The notes under the pieces were generated by a model, which was given only the letters and a program-made list of their open reading frames with translations, was not told where the DNA came from and ran no database searches. From contig NZ_LWHQ01000007.1 in the NCBI RefSeq assembly GCF_001653715.1, positions 1 to 64,000 on the forward strand: a DNA stretch of 64,000 bases, read 5' to 3'. Numbering within the stretch: position 1 is the first letter of the stretch; every line of letters starts with the position of its first letter. A program made the position numbers and the translations under genes. Shown one piece after another: positions 1 to 11,267 of this stretch. Origin of the DNA: Methylobacterium platani (GTDB lineage: Bacteria; Pseudomonadota; Alphaproteobacteria; Rhizobiales; Beijerinckiaceae).

Positions 1-2424
<2,424 letters not shown>

Positions 2425-2964
2425 ATGACAGACTTTTATCTCGGCCAGATCATCATGTTCGCCGGCCCCTACGAGCCGACCAACTGGAAGTACTGCGCCG
2501 GGCAGATCCTGCAGATCCAGCAGTACAACGCCCTCTACGGAGTTCTCGGCACCACCTACGGCGGCGACGGCCGGATCACCTTCGCGCTGCCCGACCTGCG
2601 GAGCCGGGTGCCGGTCGGCACCGGCCAGTCGCCGGGCCTCTCGGCCTACCGGCTCGGGGCGACGGGGGGCGTCGAGACCGTGACCCTGACCCCGCAGCAG
2701 ATGCCGGCGCACAACCACACCACCGCCCTCTCGGCGTTCAACGGCCCTGGCACCACCAACATCCCGACGAACGCCGTCCTGGCGCAGCCGAACGACGGCA
2801 CAGGCGTTAACATCAATGCCTACGCGCAGGCGGCCCCGAACGTGACCATGTCGCAGAGCGTGAGCGGCGTGGCGGGCAGCGGACTGCCCCACGCGAACAT
2901 CCAGCCCTACCAGGTCATGAACTACATCATCTGCGTGAACGGCCTGTTCCCGATGCGGAACTGA
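2425..2964 (+). CDS. Phage tail-collar domain protein (microcystin-dependent protein family)
   Basis: This is a 179-residue protein with the tail-collar layout. The N-terminus (MTDFYLGQIIMFAGPYEPTN) contains the typical GQI-hydrophobic-FAG start. A W-YCAGQ-L segment, the GGDGR-TF-LPDLRSRVPVG block and a C-terminal PYQ-MNYIICV-G-FP end follow. Family members are phage tail fibre tips or cell-encoded secreted/surface proteins; no other phage genes are near, so a cell-encoded role is likelier. An upstream in-frame ATG at 2362 exists, but 2425 matches the family N-terminus. The gene faces the collagen-like gene and precedes genes for possible protein modification enzymes. Confidence 0.85.
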   Translation: MTDFYLGQIIMFAGPYEPTNWKYCAGQILQIQQYNALYGVLGTTYGGDGRITFALPDLRSRVPVGTGQSPGLSAYRLGATGGVETVTLTPQQMPAHNHTTALSAFNGPGTTNIPTNAVLAQPNDGTGVNINAYAQAAPNVTMSQSVSGVAGSGLPHANIQPYQVMNYIICVNGLFPMRN

Positions 2965-3487
2965 CGGCACCGGGCCCGGCCGTCCCACGACGGCCGCCCC
3001 CCGGCGGCGGCCGTGCATGCAAACGATCGGCGGCACCGTCCGCTCAGGTCGAGACGTTCGTCGGCGAGCGCGGGATCGGGCGCGTCCCACGGCCCGCCTC
3101 GATCCCGGGGCGGGGGGCGGGCGCCCTCGCCTCGCACCGCCCGGCATCCGATCCGGGCTCCCAGGTTCGCGCCATCGGCCATGCGCAACGCCCCTCCCCG
3201 CGAGCGGCGGACGCATTCGGAGCCTGTTCGACCCATGAGACCGAGAGCCCATTCGATTGCATCCCACAGATTTGACACTCTCCCTGTCGTTCCGGGACCG
3301 CATCGCGGCTCCGAACCGACAGGGAGGGTGTGACTACTGCTGCTCGGATCAAACAGGCTTCGAAACCGCGAGCCGCTCACCCGGCGGTGGGCGCATGCGC
3401 GAGCCCGCGCGAGAAAGGGAATTCCATGCCCTGCCTGGCCCCAAACGACAGCATCCGCGTGAGGTGCACCCAATACGGGCGGAACCT
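2965..3487. other. Intergenic region with a hairpin, no supported gene
   Basis: This 523-base stretch separates the tail-collar gene from the acetyltransferase-hydroxylase gene. Frames on both strands read as low-complexity Arg/Pro/Ala and resemble no family. The only structure I can see is the inverted repeat at 3276-3330, annotated separately. Confidence 0.4.
3276..3330. repeat. Imperfect inverted repeat / hairpin
   Basis: The 14-base arms CACTCTCCCTGTCG (3276-3289) and CGACAGGGAGGGTG (3317-3330) pair with one mismatch around a 27-base loop that can pair further. It lies between two plus-strand genes, about 310 bases after the tail-collar stop and 160 bases before the next start. It could be a terminator, an operator or a small mobile repeat; no T-run follows. 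Confidence 0.45.
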
Positions 3488-4606
3488 ATGACATCATCCC
3501 CCGAGAGGCCGGCGATCCGGCGCCGGCCGGAAACCGCGGCGGATGCGGCGTTCCGCCAGCGGCTGTTCCAGGCGGCGCAGGACGGGCTGTTCGCCGGGTT
3601 CGAGCCGGCTTTGGTCGACCGGCTCCTGCGCCAGCAATGCGCGGCGCAGGATGCCGGCTACCGGGCGGCCCATCCCGGAGCGCGCTTCGACATCGTCGAG
3701 CGCGACGGCGTTCCCCTCGGGCGGATCGTCACCGCCGCCGGCCCGGAGGCCGTCGCCCTGGTCGACATCGCGCTCCTGCCCGAGCATCGCGGCCGCGGCC
3801 TCGGCTCGGGCCTGATCGCTGCCGTGGTCGCCGAGGCGCAGGAGGCGGGCCTGCCGGTGCGGCTCTCGGTCCGGGCGGAGAACGAGGCCGCCCAGCGGCT
3901 CTACCGGCGCCACGGCTTCCGCTTCGTCACCGGCGGCGACGGCGTCGGCCTGCGGATGGAATGCGGGCCGCGCCTCGACCCCGCCGCGGTGCCGGACGCC
4001 CTGCGCCTGCCGCTGTCGTTCGACGCCGCCGCGATGGCGGCGGACTGCGCGGCGCTCGCCGGCGGCGACTGGATCGACCACTTCGTGCGCCGCAACTACG
4101 ACGGCGACTGGAGCGTGATCCCGCTGCGGGCCCGGGCCGACGCGCAGCATCCGATCATGATGATCCAGTCCGACCCGGAGGCGCGCAACTACGTCGACAC
4201 GCCGTTCCTGGCGGCCTGCCCGGCGATCCGGGCGGCGCTGGCGCAGTTCGGCAGCCCGCTCCTCTCGGTGCGGCTGATGCGGCTCGGGCCGGGCTCGCGG
4301 ATCAAGGAGCATCGCGACCCCGAGCTCAGCTTCGAGGACGGCGCGGTGCGCCTGCACGTGCCGGTGATCACCCATGACGGCGTCGCGTTCCGCCTGAACG
4401 GCCGCCGCGTGCCGATGGCGGCGGGCACGTGCTGGTACCTGCGCCTGTCCGATCCGCACGCGGTCGAGAACCCGGGACCGGGGGAGCGGGTGCACCTCGT
4501 CGTCGACGCGCAGGTCACGCCCGCGCTCTCGGCGCTGTTCGCGGCCGCCACGGCGACGGCCGCGCCGGAGACGACGGCAGCGACGAGGCCAGGGGCGACG
4601 GCATGA
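3488..4606 (+). CDS. GNAT acetyltransferase fused to an aspartyl/asparaginyl beta-hydroxylase domain
   Basis: This is a 372-residue two-domain protein. Residues ~1-160 are a GNAT N-acetyltransferase with a RGRGLGSGL acetyl-CoA loop and the NEAAQRLYRRHGF end motif. Residues ~170-350 are an Asp/Asn beta-hydroxylase domain of the 2-oxoglutarate/Fe(II) type: the H-x-D pair is His275 and Asp277 (KEHRDPEL), the distal histidine is probably His336 (RVHLVVD), and His324 lies in between. Its stop overlaps the start of the sulfotransferase gene by four bases (ATGA), so the two are translationally coupled. The substrate is unknown; a protein or peptide is inferred. Upstream in-frame starts would only add low-complexity sequence. 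Confidence 0.8.
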   Translation: MTSSPERPAIRRRPETAADAAFRQRLFQAAQDGLFAGFEPALVDRLLRQQCAAQDAGYRAAHPGARFDIVERDGVPLGRIVTAAGPEAVALVDIALLPEHRGRGLGSGLIAAVVAEAQEAGLPVRLSVRAENEAAQRLYRRHGFRFVTGGDGVGLRMECGPRLDPAAVPDALRLPLSFDAAAMAADCAALAGGDWIDHFVRRNYDGDWSVIPLRARADAQHPIMMIQSDPEARNYVDTPFLAACPAIRAALAQFGSPLLSVRLMRLGPGSRIKEHRDPELSFEDGAVRLHVPVITHDGVAFRLNGRRVPMAAGTCWYLRLSDPHAVENPGPGERVHLVVDAQVTPALSALFAAATATAAPETTAATRPGATA

Positions 4607-5832
4607 GCCGACCGTCCGACGGGCTCGCGGCCCTCACCCGGCTGGTGGCGCAGGACGCCGCCCTCGCCGCGCGGCTGCGGGCGATCGAGGACCCGGCGGC
4701 GCTGGTGCGGGCGGCGGTCGCCGCGGGCGCCGCCCACGGCCTCGCCGTCGCCGCCGACGCGCTGGAGCGGCGGATGGACGACAACCGGGCCGGCTTCGTG
4801 CGGCCGGTCGCCCCCCCGGATCCCGTCGGGGATGGCGGCCCCCCTCCCGTCGCCGGAGGCGGCGGCGCGCCCCGGCTCGACGGCTGGACGCCGTTCGGCG
4901 CCGGCTGGATCGACGGCGCCATGACGGTGGAGTGGTGCCATCTCGGCGAGCACCGCTTCACCGATCCGTTCTTCTACGAGACGATCGCCCGGGCGATCGG
5001 CACCCCCTTCAACCGGGCCTTCCGCCCGCGCCTCCCGGCCGACGCCCTCGCGGCGCTCGCCCCGGGGGTGAGGCCGAGCGGGTTCGTCTTCCACATGGCG
5101 CGCTGCGGCTCGACCCTGGCCGCCCAGGCGCTCAGTGCCGATCCCCGCCACGTCGTCGCCTCCGAGCCGGGCCCGGTGCGGGCGATGCTGGAGGCCCCGC
5201 GCCACGCCGACCTCGCGCCGGAGCGGGCCGATGCCTGGCTCGCCGGCATCGTCAGCGCCCTCGCCCGGCCCCGCGCGCCGGGCGAGGACCGGTTCTTCGT
5301 CAAGTTCATGGCCGCGGACATCCTGGAGCTCCCGCGGATCCAGCGGGTCTTCCCCGACGTGCCGTGGCTGTTCCTGTACCGCGATCCGGTGGAGATCCTG
5401 GCCTCGCAGATGCGCCGGGGCGGGGCCGATACGGGGCGGGGCACGATCCCGCCGGACCGCCTCGGGCTGACCCGGGACGCGGTCCTGGCGATGGACCGGA
5501 GGGAGTATCAGCTCGCCGCGATGGCGGCCTACGGCCGGGCCGCCCTCGACGGCCTCGCCCGCGCCCCCGGCCGCGGGCGCGTGCTGCGCTACGACGACCT
5601 GCCGGACGGCCTGTGGCGCCTGTTCGCGACGCATTTCGGGCTCGACCCGGCGCTGCCGGGCTTCGCCGCCATGCGGGCGGCCTCGCTCCGGCACGCCAAG
5701 ACCGGCGCCGCCTTCACGCCGGACGGGCCGGCCAAGCGCGAGGCGGCGGCGGCGTGGCGCCCGGCGGCGGAGCGGATCGTCGGCCCGGTGCTCGCCGCGC
5801 TCGACGCGGTGCGGGAGCGGCCGGCCGTATGA
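4603..5832 (+). CDS. Sulfotransferase with Nif11-like N-terminal domain
   Basis: This is a 409-residue protein. Residues ~6-58 resemble the helical Nif11 domain (LTRLVAQDAALAARLRAI followed by a DP-AALV-A--A--HGL pattern), best known as the leader of some ribosomal peptide precursors. From ~165 on it is a PAPS-dependent sulfotransferase: HMARCGSTLAAQAL is the 5'-phosphosulfate loop and LYRDPVEILASQMRR the 3'-phosphate motif. A Gly/Pro-rich linker lies between. It overlaps the hydroxylase gene by four bases. Nif11 assignment is by pattern only; a genuine sulfotransferase of unknown acceptor is the firm part. Confidence 0.75.
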   Translation: MSRPSDGLAALTRLVAQDAALAARLRAIEDPAALVRAAVAAGAAHGLAVAADALERRMDDNRAGFVRPVAPPDPVGDGGPPPVAGGGGAPRLDGWTPFGAGWIDGAMTVEWCHLGEHRFTDPFFYETIARAIGTPFNRAFRPRLPADALAALAPGVRPSGFVFHMARCGSTLAAQALSADPRHVVASEPGPVRAMLEAPRHADLAPERADAWLAGIVSALARPRAPGEDRFFVKFMAADILELPRIQRVFPDVPWLFLYRDPVEILASQMRRGGADTGRGTIPPDRLGLTRDAVLAMDRREYQLAAMAAYGRAALDGLARAPGRGRVLRYDDLPDGLWRLFATHFGLDPALPGFAAMRAASLRHAKTGAAFTPDGPAKREAAAAWRPAAERIVGPVLAALDAVRERPAV

Positions 5833-5874
5833 CGACCCGGCGGGGGCGCGGATCGCCGCCGACGACCCGCCCCG

Positions 5875-7185
5875 TCACCGCCGGGCGCGCAGCATGGCGA
5901 TCCGGTCCTGCAGGCGGTAGCCCTGGATGATGGTCGGCATGAACCACGGATCGCCGCGGTAGAGCGGCACGCTGGCGGGCGGCCGGAAGTCGAAGGCGCT
6001 GCTCGCCCGCGCCTCCTGCCCCAGCAGCTTGTAGGCCGCCCGCATGCCGATCCACGGCGCCCAGACCGTGCCCGAGCCGCAGAAGCCCGAGGCGTAGACG
6101 ATGCCGTCCGCCTCGAAGATGCGGGGGAGCATGTCGCGGTTCATCGCGACGTTGCCGAACCAGCTGTGCGACAGGCGCACGTCCGCGAGCTCCGGGAAGA
6201 TCTGCGCGAGGCCGGCACGCATCAGGAGGGACGGGCCGACGGGATCGCCCTTGTTGCCGCTCTCGCGCCCGCCGAGGAGGATGCGGCGGCCGTCCGGGGT
6301 CGGGCGGTAGTAGTGGCCGAGCTGGCGGCCCTCGCCGAGCATCATGCGCCTGGGCATCAGCCGGGCCATCGTCTCGGGCGCGAGCGCCTCGGTGACGATG
6401 ATGCGGCTGCGCACCGGCACGAGGCGGCGCTGCAGGAACGGCGCGGCGCGATCGGTGTAGCCGTTGGTGCAGACGAGCACCCGGCCCGCCCGGACCGTGC
6501 CGGAGGCGGTGGCGACCCGGAATCCGTCGCCGTCGCGGGCGATCCCGGTCACCGGCGTGCCGGAATGGACGGCGACGCCGGCGCCCTGCGCGATCCGCAG
6601 GATCTCGGCGTGGAACTTGCCCGGATGCAGGCCGCCGATATCCATCCGCACCGCGCCGCCGCGGTAGAAGTCGCTGCCGACGTAGTTCCGCTGCTCGGCG
6701 AACGGCACCGCGTAGGTCTCGATGCCGACCTTCCCGCGCAAGGCCTCGGCGCTGCGGGCCATCGCGTCGTATTGCCGGTAGCCGATCGCGCCCTTGAAGG
6801 CGCCGGTCGGCTGGAAGTCGCAGTCGAGCCCCTCCTCGGCGATGAACCGGTAGAGGAACTTGCGGGCGGCGTGGCCCTCGGCCTCGATCGCGATCGCCCG
6901 CGCCTCGCCGAAGCGCCGGACCATCGTGGCGAAGTCCGGGCGGATGTTGCCGCTGGTGATGCCGCCGTTGCGCGTCGAGGCGCCCTCGCCCGGGTTCGCG
7001 GCGTCGAAGGCCGCGACCGAGCGGCCCTCCCGCGCCAGGACCAGGCCGGCCGAGAGGCCGGCGAAGCCCGCCCCCACGATGGCGACGTCGACCGCCTGCG
7101 GCAGGGGACGCGGCGGGATCGGCCGGACCGGGGCGGCGTCCCACCAGTACGGCGTGGTCTTCTCGGCAGTCGTCGCGTCGGGCAT
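5875..7185 (-). CDS. FAD-dependent oxidoreductase (DAO/DadA family)
   Basis: This is a 436-residue D-amino-acid-oxidase-type flavoenzyme. The dinucleotide-binding motif VAIVGAGFAGLSAGLVLA is at ~33-50, a TRNGGITSGN segment typical of PuuB/DadA-like amine oxidoreductases follows, and a C-terminal YASGFCGSGTVWAPWIG closes the FAD site. It probably oxidises an amine or amino acid, feeding electrons to FAD. It is the last gene of a minus-strand run with a peptide-type ABC importer, suggesting the imported compound is its substrate. The exact substrate cannot be read from sequence. Confidence 0.8.
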   Translation of the reverse strand: MPDATTAEKTTPYWWDAAPVRPIPPRPLPQAVDVAIVGAGFAGLSAGLVLAREGRSVAAFDAANPGEGASTRNGGITSGNIRPDFATMVRRFGEARAIAIEAEGHAARKFLYRFIAEEGLDCDFQPTGAFKGAIGYRQYDAMARSAEALRGKVGIETYAVPFAEQRNYVGSDFYRGGAVRMDIGGLHPGKFHAEILRIAQGAGVAVHSGTPVTGIARDGDGFRVATASGTVRAGRVLVCTNGYTDRAAPFLQRRLVPVRSRIIVTEALAPETMARLMPRRMMLGEGRQLGHYYRPTPDGRRILLGGRESGNKGDPVGPSLLMRAGLAQIFPELADVRLSHSWFGNVAMNRDMLPRIFEADGIVYASGFCGSGTVWAPWIGMRAAYKLLGQEARASSAFDFRPPASVPLYRGDPWFMPTIIQGYRLQDRIAMLRARR

Positions 7186-7260
7186 GGGATCGGGCTCTCT
7201 ACGAAACCGGGAGAGACGCCGCCGGCACGCGGTCGGCGGCAGGGGGCCGGCGGTGCCTCG

Positions 7261-8139
7261 TCACTTGAGGTCGCCGCGCACGTCGAGGGCGTCGCGCAGG
7301 CCGTCGCCGATGAAGTTGAAGCTCGTCACCGCGAGGGTGATGGCGGCGCCCGGGATGATCGCGAGCCAGGGCGCGCTCGCCAGGTATTGCTGGGCGCCGT
7401 TGAGCATGTTGCCCCAGCTCGGCAGCGGCGGCTGGATGCCGTAGCCGAGGAAGCTGATATAGGCCTCGAGCAGGATGGCGCGGGCCACGGTGAGGCTGGC
7501 CGCGACGATGATCGGCCCCATCGCGTTCGGCAGGATCTCGCGGAACATGATGTGCGCGCTGCTCAGGCCCAGCATCCGGCTGGCATGGACGAATTCCCGC
7601 TCCTTGAGCGAACGGACCTCGGCCTCGACGATGCGGGCGACCTCCATCCACTTGGTGAGCGCGATGATGACGACGATCATCCCCGGGGTGGGCTTGAGCA
7701 GCGCGGCGAGCGCCAGCACCAGGAAGATCGACGGGAAGGCCAGGAAGCCGTCGACGGTGCGCATCAGCACCGCGCCAATGAGGCCGCCGCGATAGCCGGC
7801 GACGACGCCGACCAGGGTGCCGGCGACCGTCGAGAGCAGCATGGCGAGCACGCCGACCATCAGCGAGATCCGCCCCGCCATCAGCAGGCGGGCGGCGACG
7901 TCGCGCCCGAGCGGATCGGTGCCGAGATAGTGCGAGCCGGTCAGCGGCGGGGCGAAGCGCGCCCGCAGGTCGATGTGGAGCGAATCGTACGGGAGCAGGG
8001 ACGGGCCGAGGATGCAGGCCAGCGCCAGGAGCGTGATCATGATCGCCCCGACCAGGGCGAGGCGGTGGCTGATGAAGCGGCGCGCGGCACGGCCCTGCCA
8101 CCAGCGGGTCGGGGCGATGGGCGCAGCGAGGGCGGTCAT
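7261..8139 (-). CDS. ABC transporter permease, DppC/OppC type
   Basis: This is a 292-residue inner-membrane permease with the N-terminal OppC-type helix, LGTDPLGRDV before the second segment, and the EAA loop (EREFVHASRMLGLSSAHIMF). About six hydrophobic segments are visible. It lies 32 bases downstream of the DppB-type gene and 75 bases upstream of the flavin oxidoreductase on the minus strand. It forms the translocation pore with the DppB partner for a dipeptide, opine or other small solute. Confidence 0.9.
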   Translation of the reverse strand: MTALAAPIAPTRWWQGRAARRFISHRLALVGAIMITLLALACILGPSLLPYDSLHIDLRARFAPPLTGSHYLGTDPLGRDVAARLLMAGRISLMVGVLAMLLSTVAGTLVGVVAGYRGGLIGAVLMRTVDGFLAFPSIFLVLALAALLKPTPGMIVVIIALTKWMEVARIVEAEVRSLKEREFVHASRMLGLSSAHIMFREILPNAMGPIIVAASLTVARAILLEAYISFLGYGIQPPLPSWGNMLNGAQQYLASAPWLAIIPGAAITLAVTSFNFIGDGLRDALDVRGDLK

Positions 8140-8171
8140 GCCGGGATATCCTTGGTTGGGGGTGCGGCCGC

Positions 8172-9122
8172 TCAGGCCAGCCGGATCCGCGGATCGACGA
8201 GGGCGACGACCACGTCGGCGATGAGGTTGCCGAGGATGACGACGATCGCCGAGAACATCAGGATCCCCATCACCACCGGATAGTCGCTGTAGCCGAGGCT
8301 GTCGTAGAACAGCCGGCCCATGCCCGGCCAGGTGAACACCGTCTCGGTGACGAGCGCGCCGGTGAGGATGCTGGGCAGCTGCACGCCGGCCAGCGTGATC
8401 ATCGGCAGGAGGGCGTTGCCGACGACGTGCTTCATCAGGATCCGGCGCTCGGCCACGCCCTTGGCGCGGGCGGTCTTCACGAAGTCCTGGTTGATCGAAT
8501 CCAGCATCGCGGCCCGCATGTAGCGGCTCCACACCGCGACGTGGACGAGCGACAGGACGAGGCTCGGCAGGATCAGGTGGTGCAGGTAGTCGAGCACCGA
8601 GCCGTCGCCGATCGAATACATGTTGCCGGCCGGCAGCCAGCCGAGCTTGAGCGAGAAGACGTAGATGCCCACCAACCCGAACCAGAAGGTCGGGATCGAC
8701 AGGGCGATCATCGCGCCGATCGTCGCCGCGTAGTCGAACAGCGAGTAGCGGTGCGTGGCGCTGCGGATCCCGATCCAGGTCCCGGCCGCGATCGCGATCA
8801 CGGTCGAGCTGCCCATCAGCAGCAGGGTCGCGACGAGGTGGCGGGCGATGACCGTCAACACGGGGGTGCCGTCGCGCAGGGACACGCCCCAGTCGCCGTG
8901 CACGAGCTTCCAGGCCCAGTCGAGGTAGCGCACCCAGACCGGCTGGTTGAGCCCCATCTGCTCCTTCAGCCGCGCGATGTCGTCCGCGGTCAGGCCGGGA
9001 TCGAGCCCGAACTGCGACAGCGGCCCGCCCGGGATCAGGCTCAGGATGACGTAGCCGATGACCGAGACGATGACGAGCAGGACGAGGCTTTGGACCAGGC
9101 GGCCGAGCAGGAACCTGTGCAC
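8172..9122 (-). CDS. ABC transporter permease, DppB/OppB type
   Basis: This is a 316-residue permease with the classic DppB start (MHRFLLGRLVQSLVLLVIVS), a VPGGP-like IPGGPLS segment, the EAA loop (INQDFVKTARAKGVAERRIL) and a closing DPRIRLA. Six membrane helices are apparent. It pairs with the DppC-type permease 32 bases downstream. The spacing from the binding-protein gene upstream is unusually long because a 176-base inverted-repeat element sits between. Confidence 0.9.
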   Translation of the reverse strand: MHRFLLGRLVQSLVLLVIVSVIGYVILSLIPGGPLSQFGLDPGLTADDIARLKEQMGLNQPVWVRYLDWAWKLVHGDWGVSLRDGTPVLTVIARHLVATLLLMGSSTVIAIAAGTWIGIRSATHRYSLFDYAATIGAMIALSIPTFWFGLVGIYVFSLKLGWLPAGNMYSIGDGSVLDYLHHLILPSLVLSLVHVAVWSRYMRAAMLDSINQDFVKTARAKGVAERRILMKHVVGNALLPMITLAGVQLPSILTGALVTETVFTWPGMGRLFYDSLGYSDYPVVMGILMFSAIVVILGNLIADVVVALVDPRIRLA

Positions 9123-9287
9123 GATGGACTCCTATTCTCGCAGGGCGCGCACCCAGCAGGACGAGAGCATTTCCTGACAAAGCGAATTTCGGCTCGTCGT
9201 AGAAAATGCAGCAAAATCAAAGACCAAGAGCAAGGCCGTTGGCAACGCAACGGTACACGACACATCAGGAGCAACGGCCGCCGCGCC

Positions 9288-9463
9288 AACCCTCCCCCCT
9301 CTGCGGGGGAGGGTGCCCGGCGAAGCCGGGCGGGAGAGGGGAACCACGCTTCCGAAATTGACTGAACCGTTCTGAAAGGCGCCCTCTGGAAAAGCGCTGC
9401 GCTGCCCCTCTCCCGGCCCCTGCTGACGCAGGGTCCACCCTCCCCCGCAGAGGGGGGAGGGTT
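9288..9463. repeat. Palindromic repeat element with perfect 28-base terminal inverted repeats
   Basis: Bases 9288-9315 and 9436-9463 are exact inverted copies (28 of 28) built on CCCTCCCCCCTCTGC. Inside them a GGGAGAGGGG / CCCCTCTCCC pair and small CCGGC hairpins add to the fold, so most of the 176 bases can form one cruciform. It lies in the 432-base gap (9123-9554) between the substrate-binding-protein and DppB genes and encodes nothing recognisable. The form fits a REP-pair or MITE-like dispersed element. Confidence 0.8.
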
Positions 9464-9554
9464 CATGCGCACTCCCCGTCGGTCCCGCACCTCCATGCGT
9501 GCTGCCGGGTCGCGTATTGTGTTACAACGTGATCGGGTTTTGCTCTCGTGGGCG

Positions 9555-11240
9555 TCAGCCCACCCGGGACCAGCCGGCGGCGTTCCAGGATTCGGTGCGG
9601 GTGTTGGGGTTGGGCACGAAGCCCTTGACGGAGCTCTTGTGTCCGAGCGGAACCGTGTACTGGAAGATCGGCATGAACGGCAGGTCGTGGCGGACGATCT
9701 CCTGCACGCGGGTGTAGATCTTGCGCCGCTCCTCCGGATCGAACGTGCCGGTGCCCTTCTCGAGCAGGGCGTCGACCTCGGGGTTCGCATACTGGGCGGT
9801 GTTCGAGCCCTTGCCGCCCTTGGCGCCGATCGAGCCCGAATGGAACCGGTTCGTCACGTCCGGATCCGACGCGACCATGTAGGTGACGCCGGCGATGACC
9901 GTGTCGAACTGCGACTTGGCCCAGAAATCGCCCCAGAGCACCGCGGCGGGCTGGTTGGCGATGTTCATCTCGACGCCGATATCGGCCCAGCTCTGCTTGA
10001 GGAACTGCTGCACCTGCTCGCGCAGGTGGTCGCCCGAGGTGGTCGTGTTGTTGAACGACAGGCGCACCCCGTCCTTGGCGCGGATCCCGTCCTTGCCGGG
10101 CTTCCAGCCCGCCTCGTCGAGGAGCTTGCGCGCCGCCTTGACGTCGAAGGTCTGCTTGGGGAGCTTGTCGTTGAAGTAGAACGACGAGCGCGGCATGTAG
10201 CTCTCGGTCACCGACGGCACGCCGTAGTACAGGGCGTCGATGATCGCGCCCTTGTCGACCGCGGCGTACAGGGCCTGGCGCACCGCCAGCTCCTTGAATT
10301 GCGGCTTCTCGAGATTGAAGTAGATGGTCTCGATGGTCTGCCGCGGCACCAGGGTCACCACCTTGTTCGGCAGCGACTTGGCCTCCTTGTAGTTGTCGGG
10401 CGTGATGTAGGTCTGGCCGGTCAGGTCGATGTCGCCGCTCTTGAACTGGGTGTAGAAGACGGTGAGATCCGGGATGTACTTGAAGACCAGGGTCTCGATG
10501 TAAGGCCCCTCGCCGTGATAGTCGCGGTTGGCGACGAGCTCGAGGTTGTCGCCGGCGGTGCGCTTGCCCCACTTGAAGGCACCGGTGCCGATCGGCGCCT
10601 TGTTGAAATCGGCGGTGTTCGGGTCGGCGGCGGCCGCGAGGGCGTGCTTGGGGACGATGAAGGTCTCGGTCAGGAACGACAGGTAGGGGGCGAAGGGCTT
10701 CTCCATCCGCCAGGTGATCTCGGTCGGCGAGACGACCGCGATGTCGCGCACCAGCGAGTGGCCGGCGGTGCGCCAGGCGCGGAAGTTCGGCTTGGTGATG
10801 AGCTCGAGGGTGTACTTCACGTCCTCGGCGGTGAAGGGCTTGCCGTCGTGCCAGCGCACGCCGTCGCGCAGGCGCACGCGCCAGTTCAGGCCGTCCTGCG
10901 AGATGCCGCCGTTCGCCTGGGTCGGCACCTCGGCGGCGAGGTTCGGCGTGATGACGCCGTCGGGCCCGATGCGGAACAGCGCGTCGAACAGCGAGAAGTG
11001 CACGCCGTCATCGACCTCGATCTTCAGCATCAGCGGGTTGAAGACCGTCGGCTCCTGGGTGATGCCGACGACGACGCGGCCGGCCGGCGCCTTCTTGGCT
11101 GCATCCTTGGCCGCGCCCTGCGCGAGGGCCGGCTTGCCCAGGAGATTCGGCAGGGCGAGGCCGGCGACGCCGCCGGCGAGGCCCAGGCGCAGGGCGGCGC
11201 GGCGCGAGAGCAGGTGCGTCGTGTCGTGGTGGTCGGTCAT
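9555..11240 (-). CDS. ABC transporter substrate-binding protein, peptide/opine family (SBP family 5)
   Basis: This is a 561-residue periplasmic binding protein. It begins with a twin-arginine-like leader (SRRAALRLGLAGGVAGLAL, cleavage near ALAQ) and has the family-5 features LRDGVRWHDGKPFTAEDV and YIETLVFKYIPD. It captures a peptide, opine or similar solute for the DppBC permeases. It lies 27 bases after the fused ATPase gene. The leader suggests export by Tat rather than Sec. Confidence 0.9.
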   Translation of the reverse strand: MTDHHDTTHLLSRRAALRLGLAGGVAGLALPNLLGKPALAQGAAKDAAKKAPAGRVVVGITQEPTVFNPLMLKIEVDDGVHFSLFDALFRIGPDGVITPNLAAEVPTQANGGISQDGLNWRVRLRDGVRWHDGKPFTAEDVKYTLELITKPNFRAWRTAGHSLVRDIAVVSPTEITWRMEKPFAPYLSFLTETFIVPKHALAAAADPNTADFNKAPIGTGAFKWGKRTAGDNLELVANRDYHGEGPYIETLVFKYIPDLTVFYTQFKSGDIDLTGQTYITPDNYKEAKSLPNKVVTLVPRQTIETIYFNLEKPQFKELAVRQALYAAVDKGAIIDALYYGVPSVTESYMPRSSFYFNDKLPKQTFDVKAARKLLDEAGWKPGKDGIRAKDGVRLSFNNTTTSGDHLREQVQQFLKQSWADIGVEMNIANQPAAVLWGDFWAKSQFDTVIAGVTYMVASDPDVTNRFHSGSIGAKGGKGSNTAQYANPEVDALLEKGTGTFDPEERRKIYTRVQEIVRHDLPFMPIFQYTVPLGHKSSVKGFVPNPNTRTESWNAAGWSRVG

Positions 11241-11267
11241 GGCCGTGCTCCGTGGAAATGGGGGCGG

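Noticed and set aside
2425..2964. Prophage remnant
   Set aside because: Only a tail-collar domain is present; no integrase, capsid or other tail genes are near.
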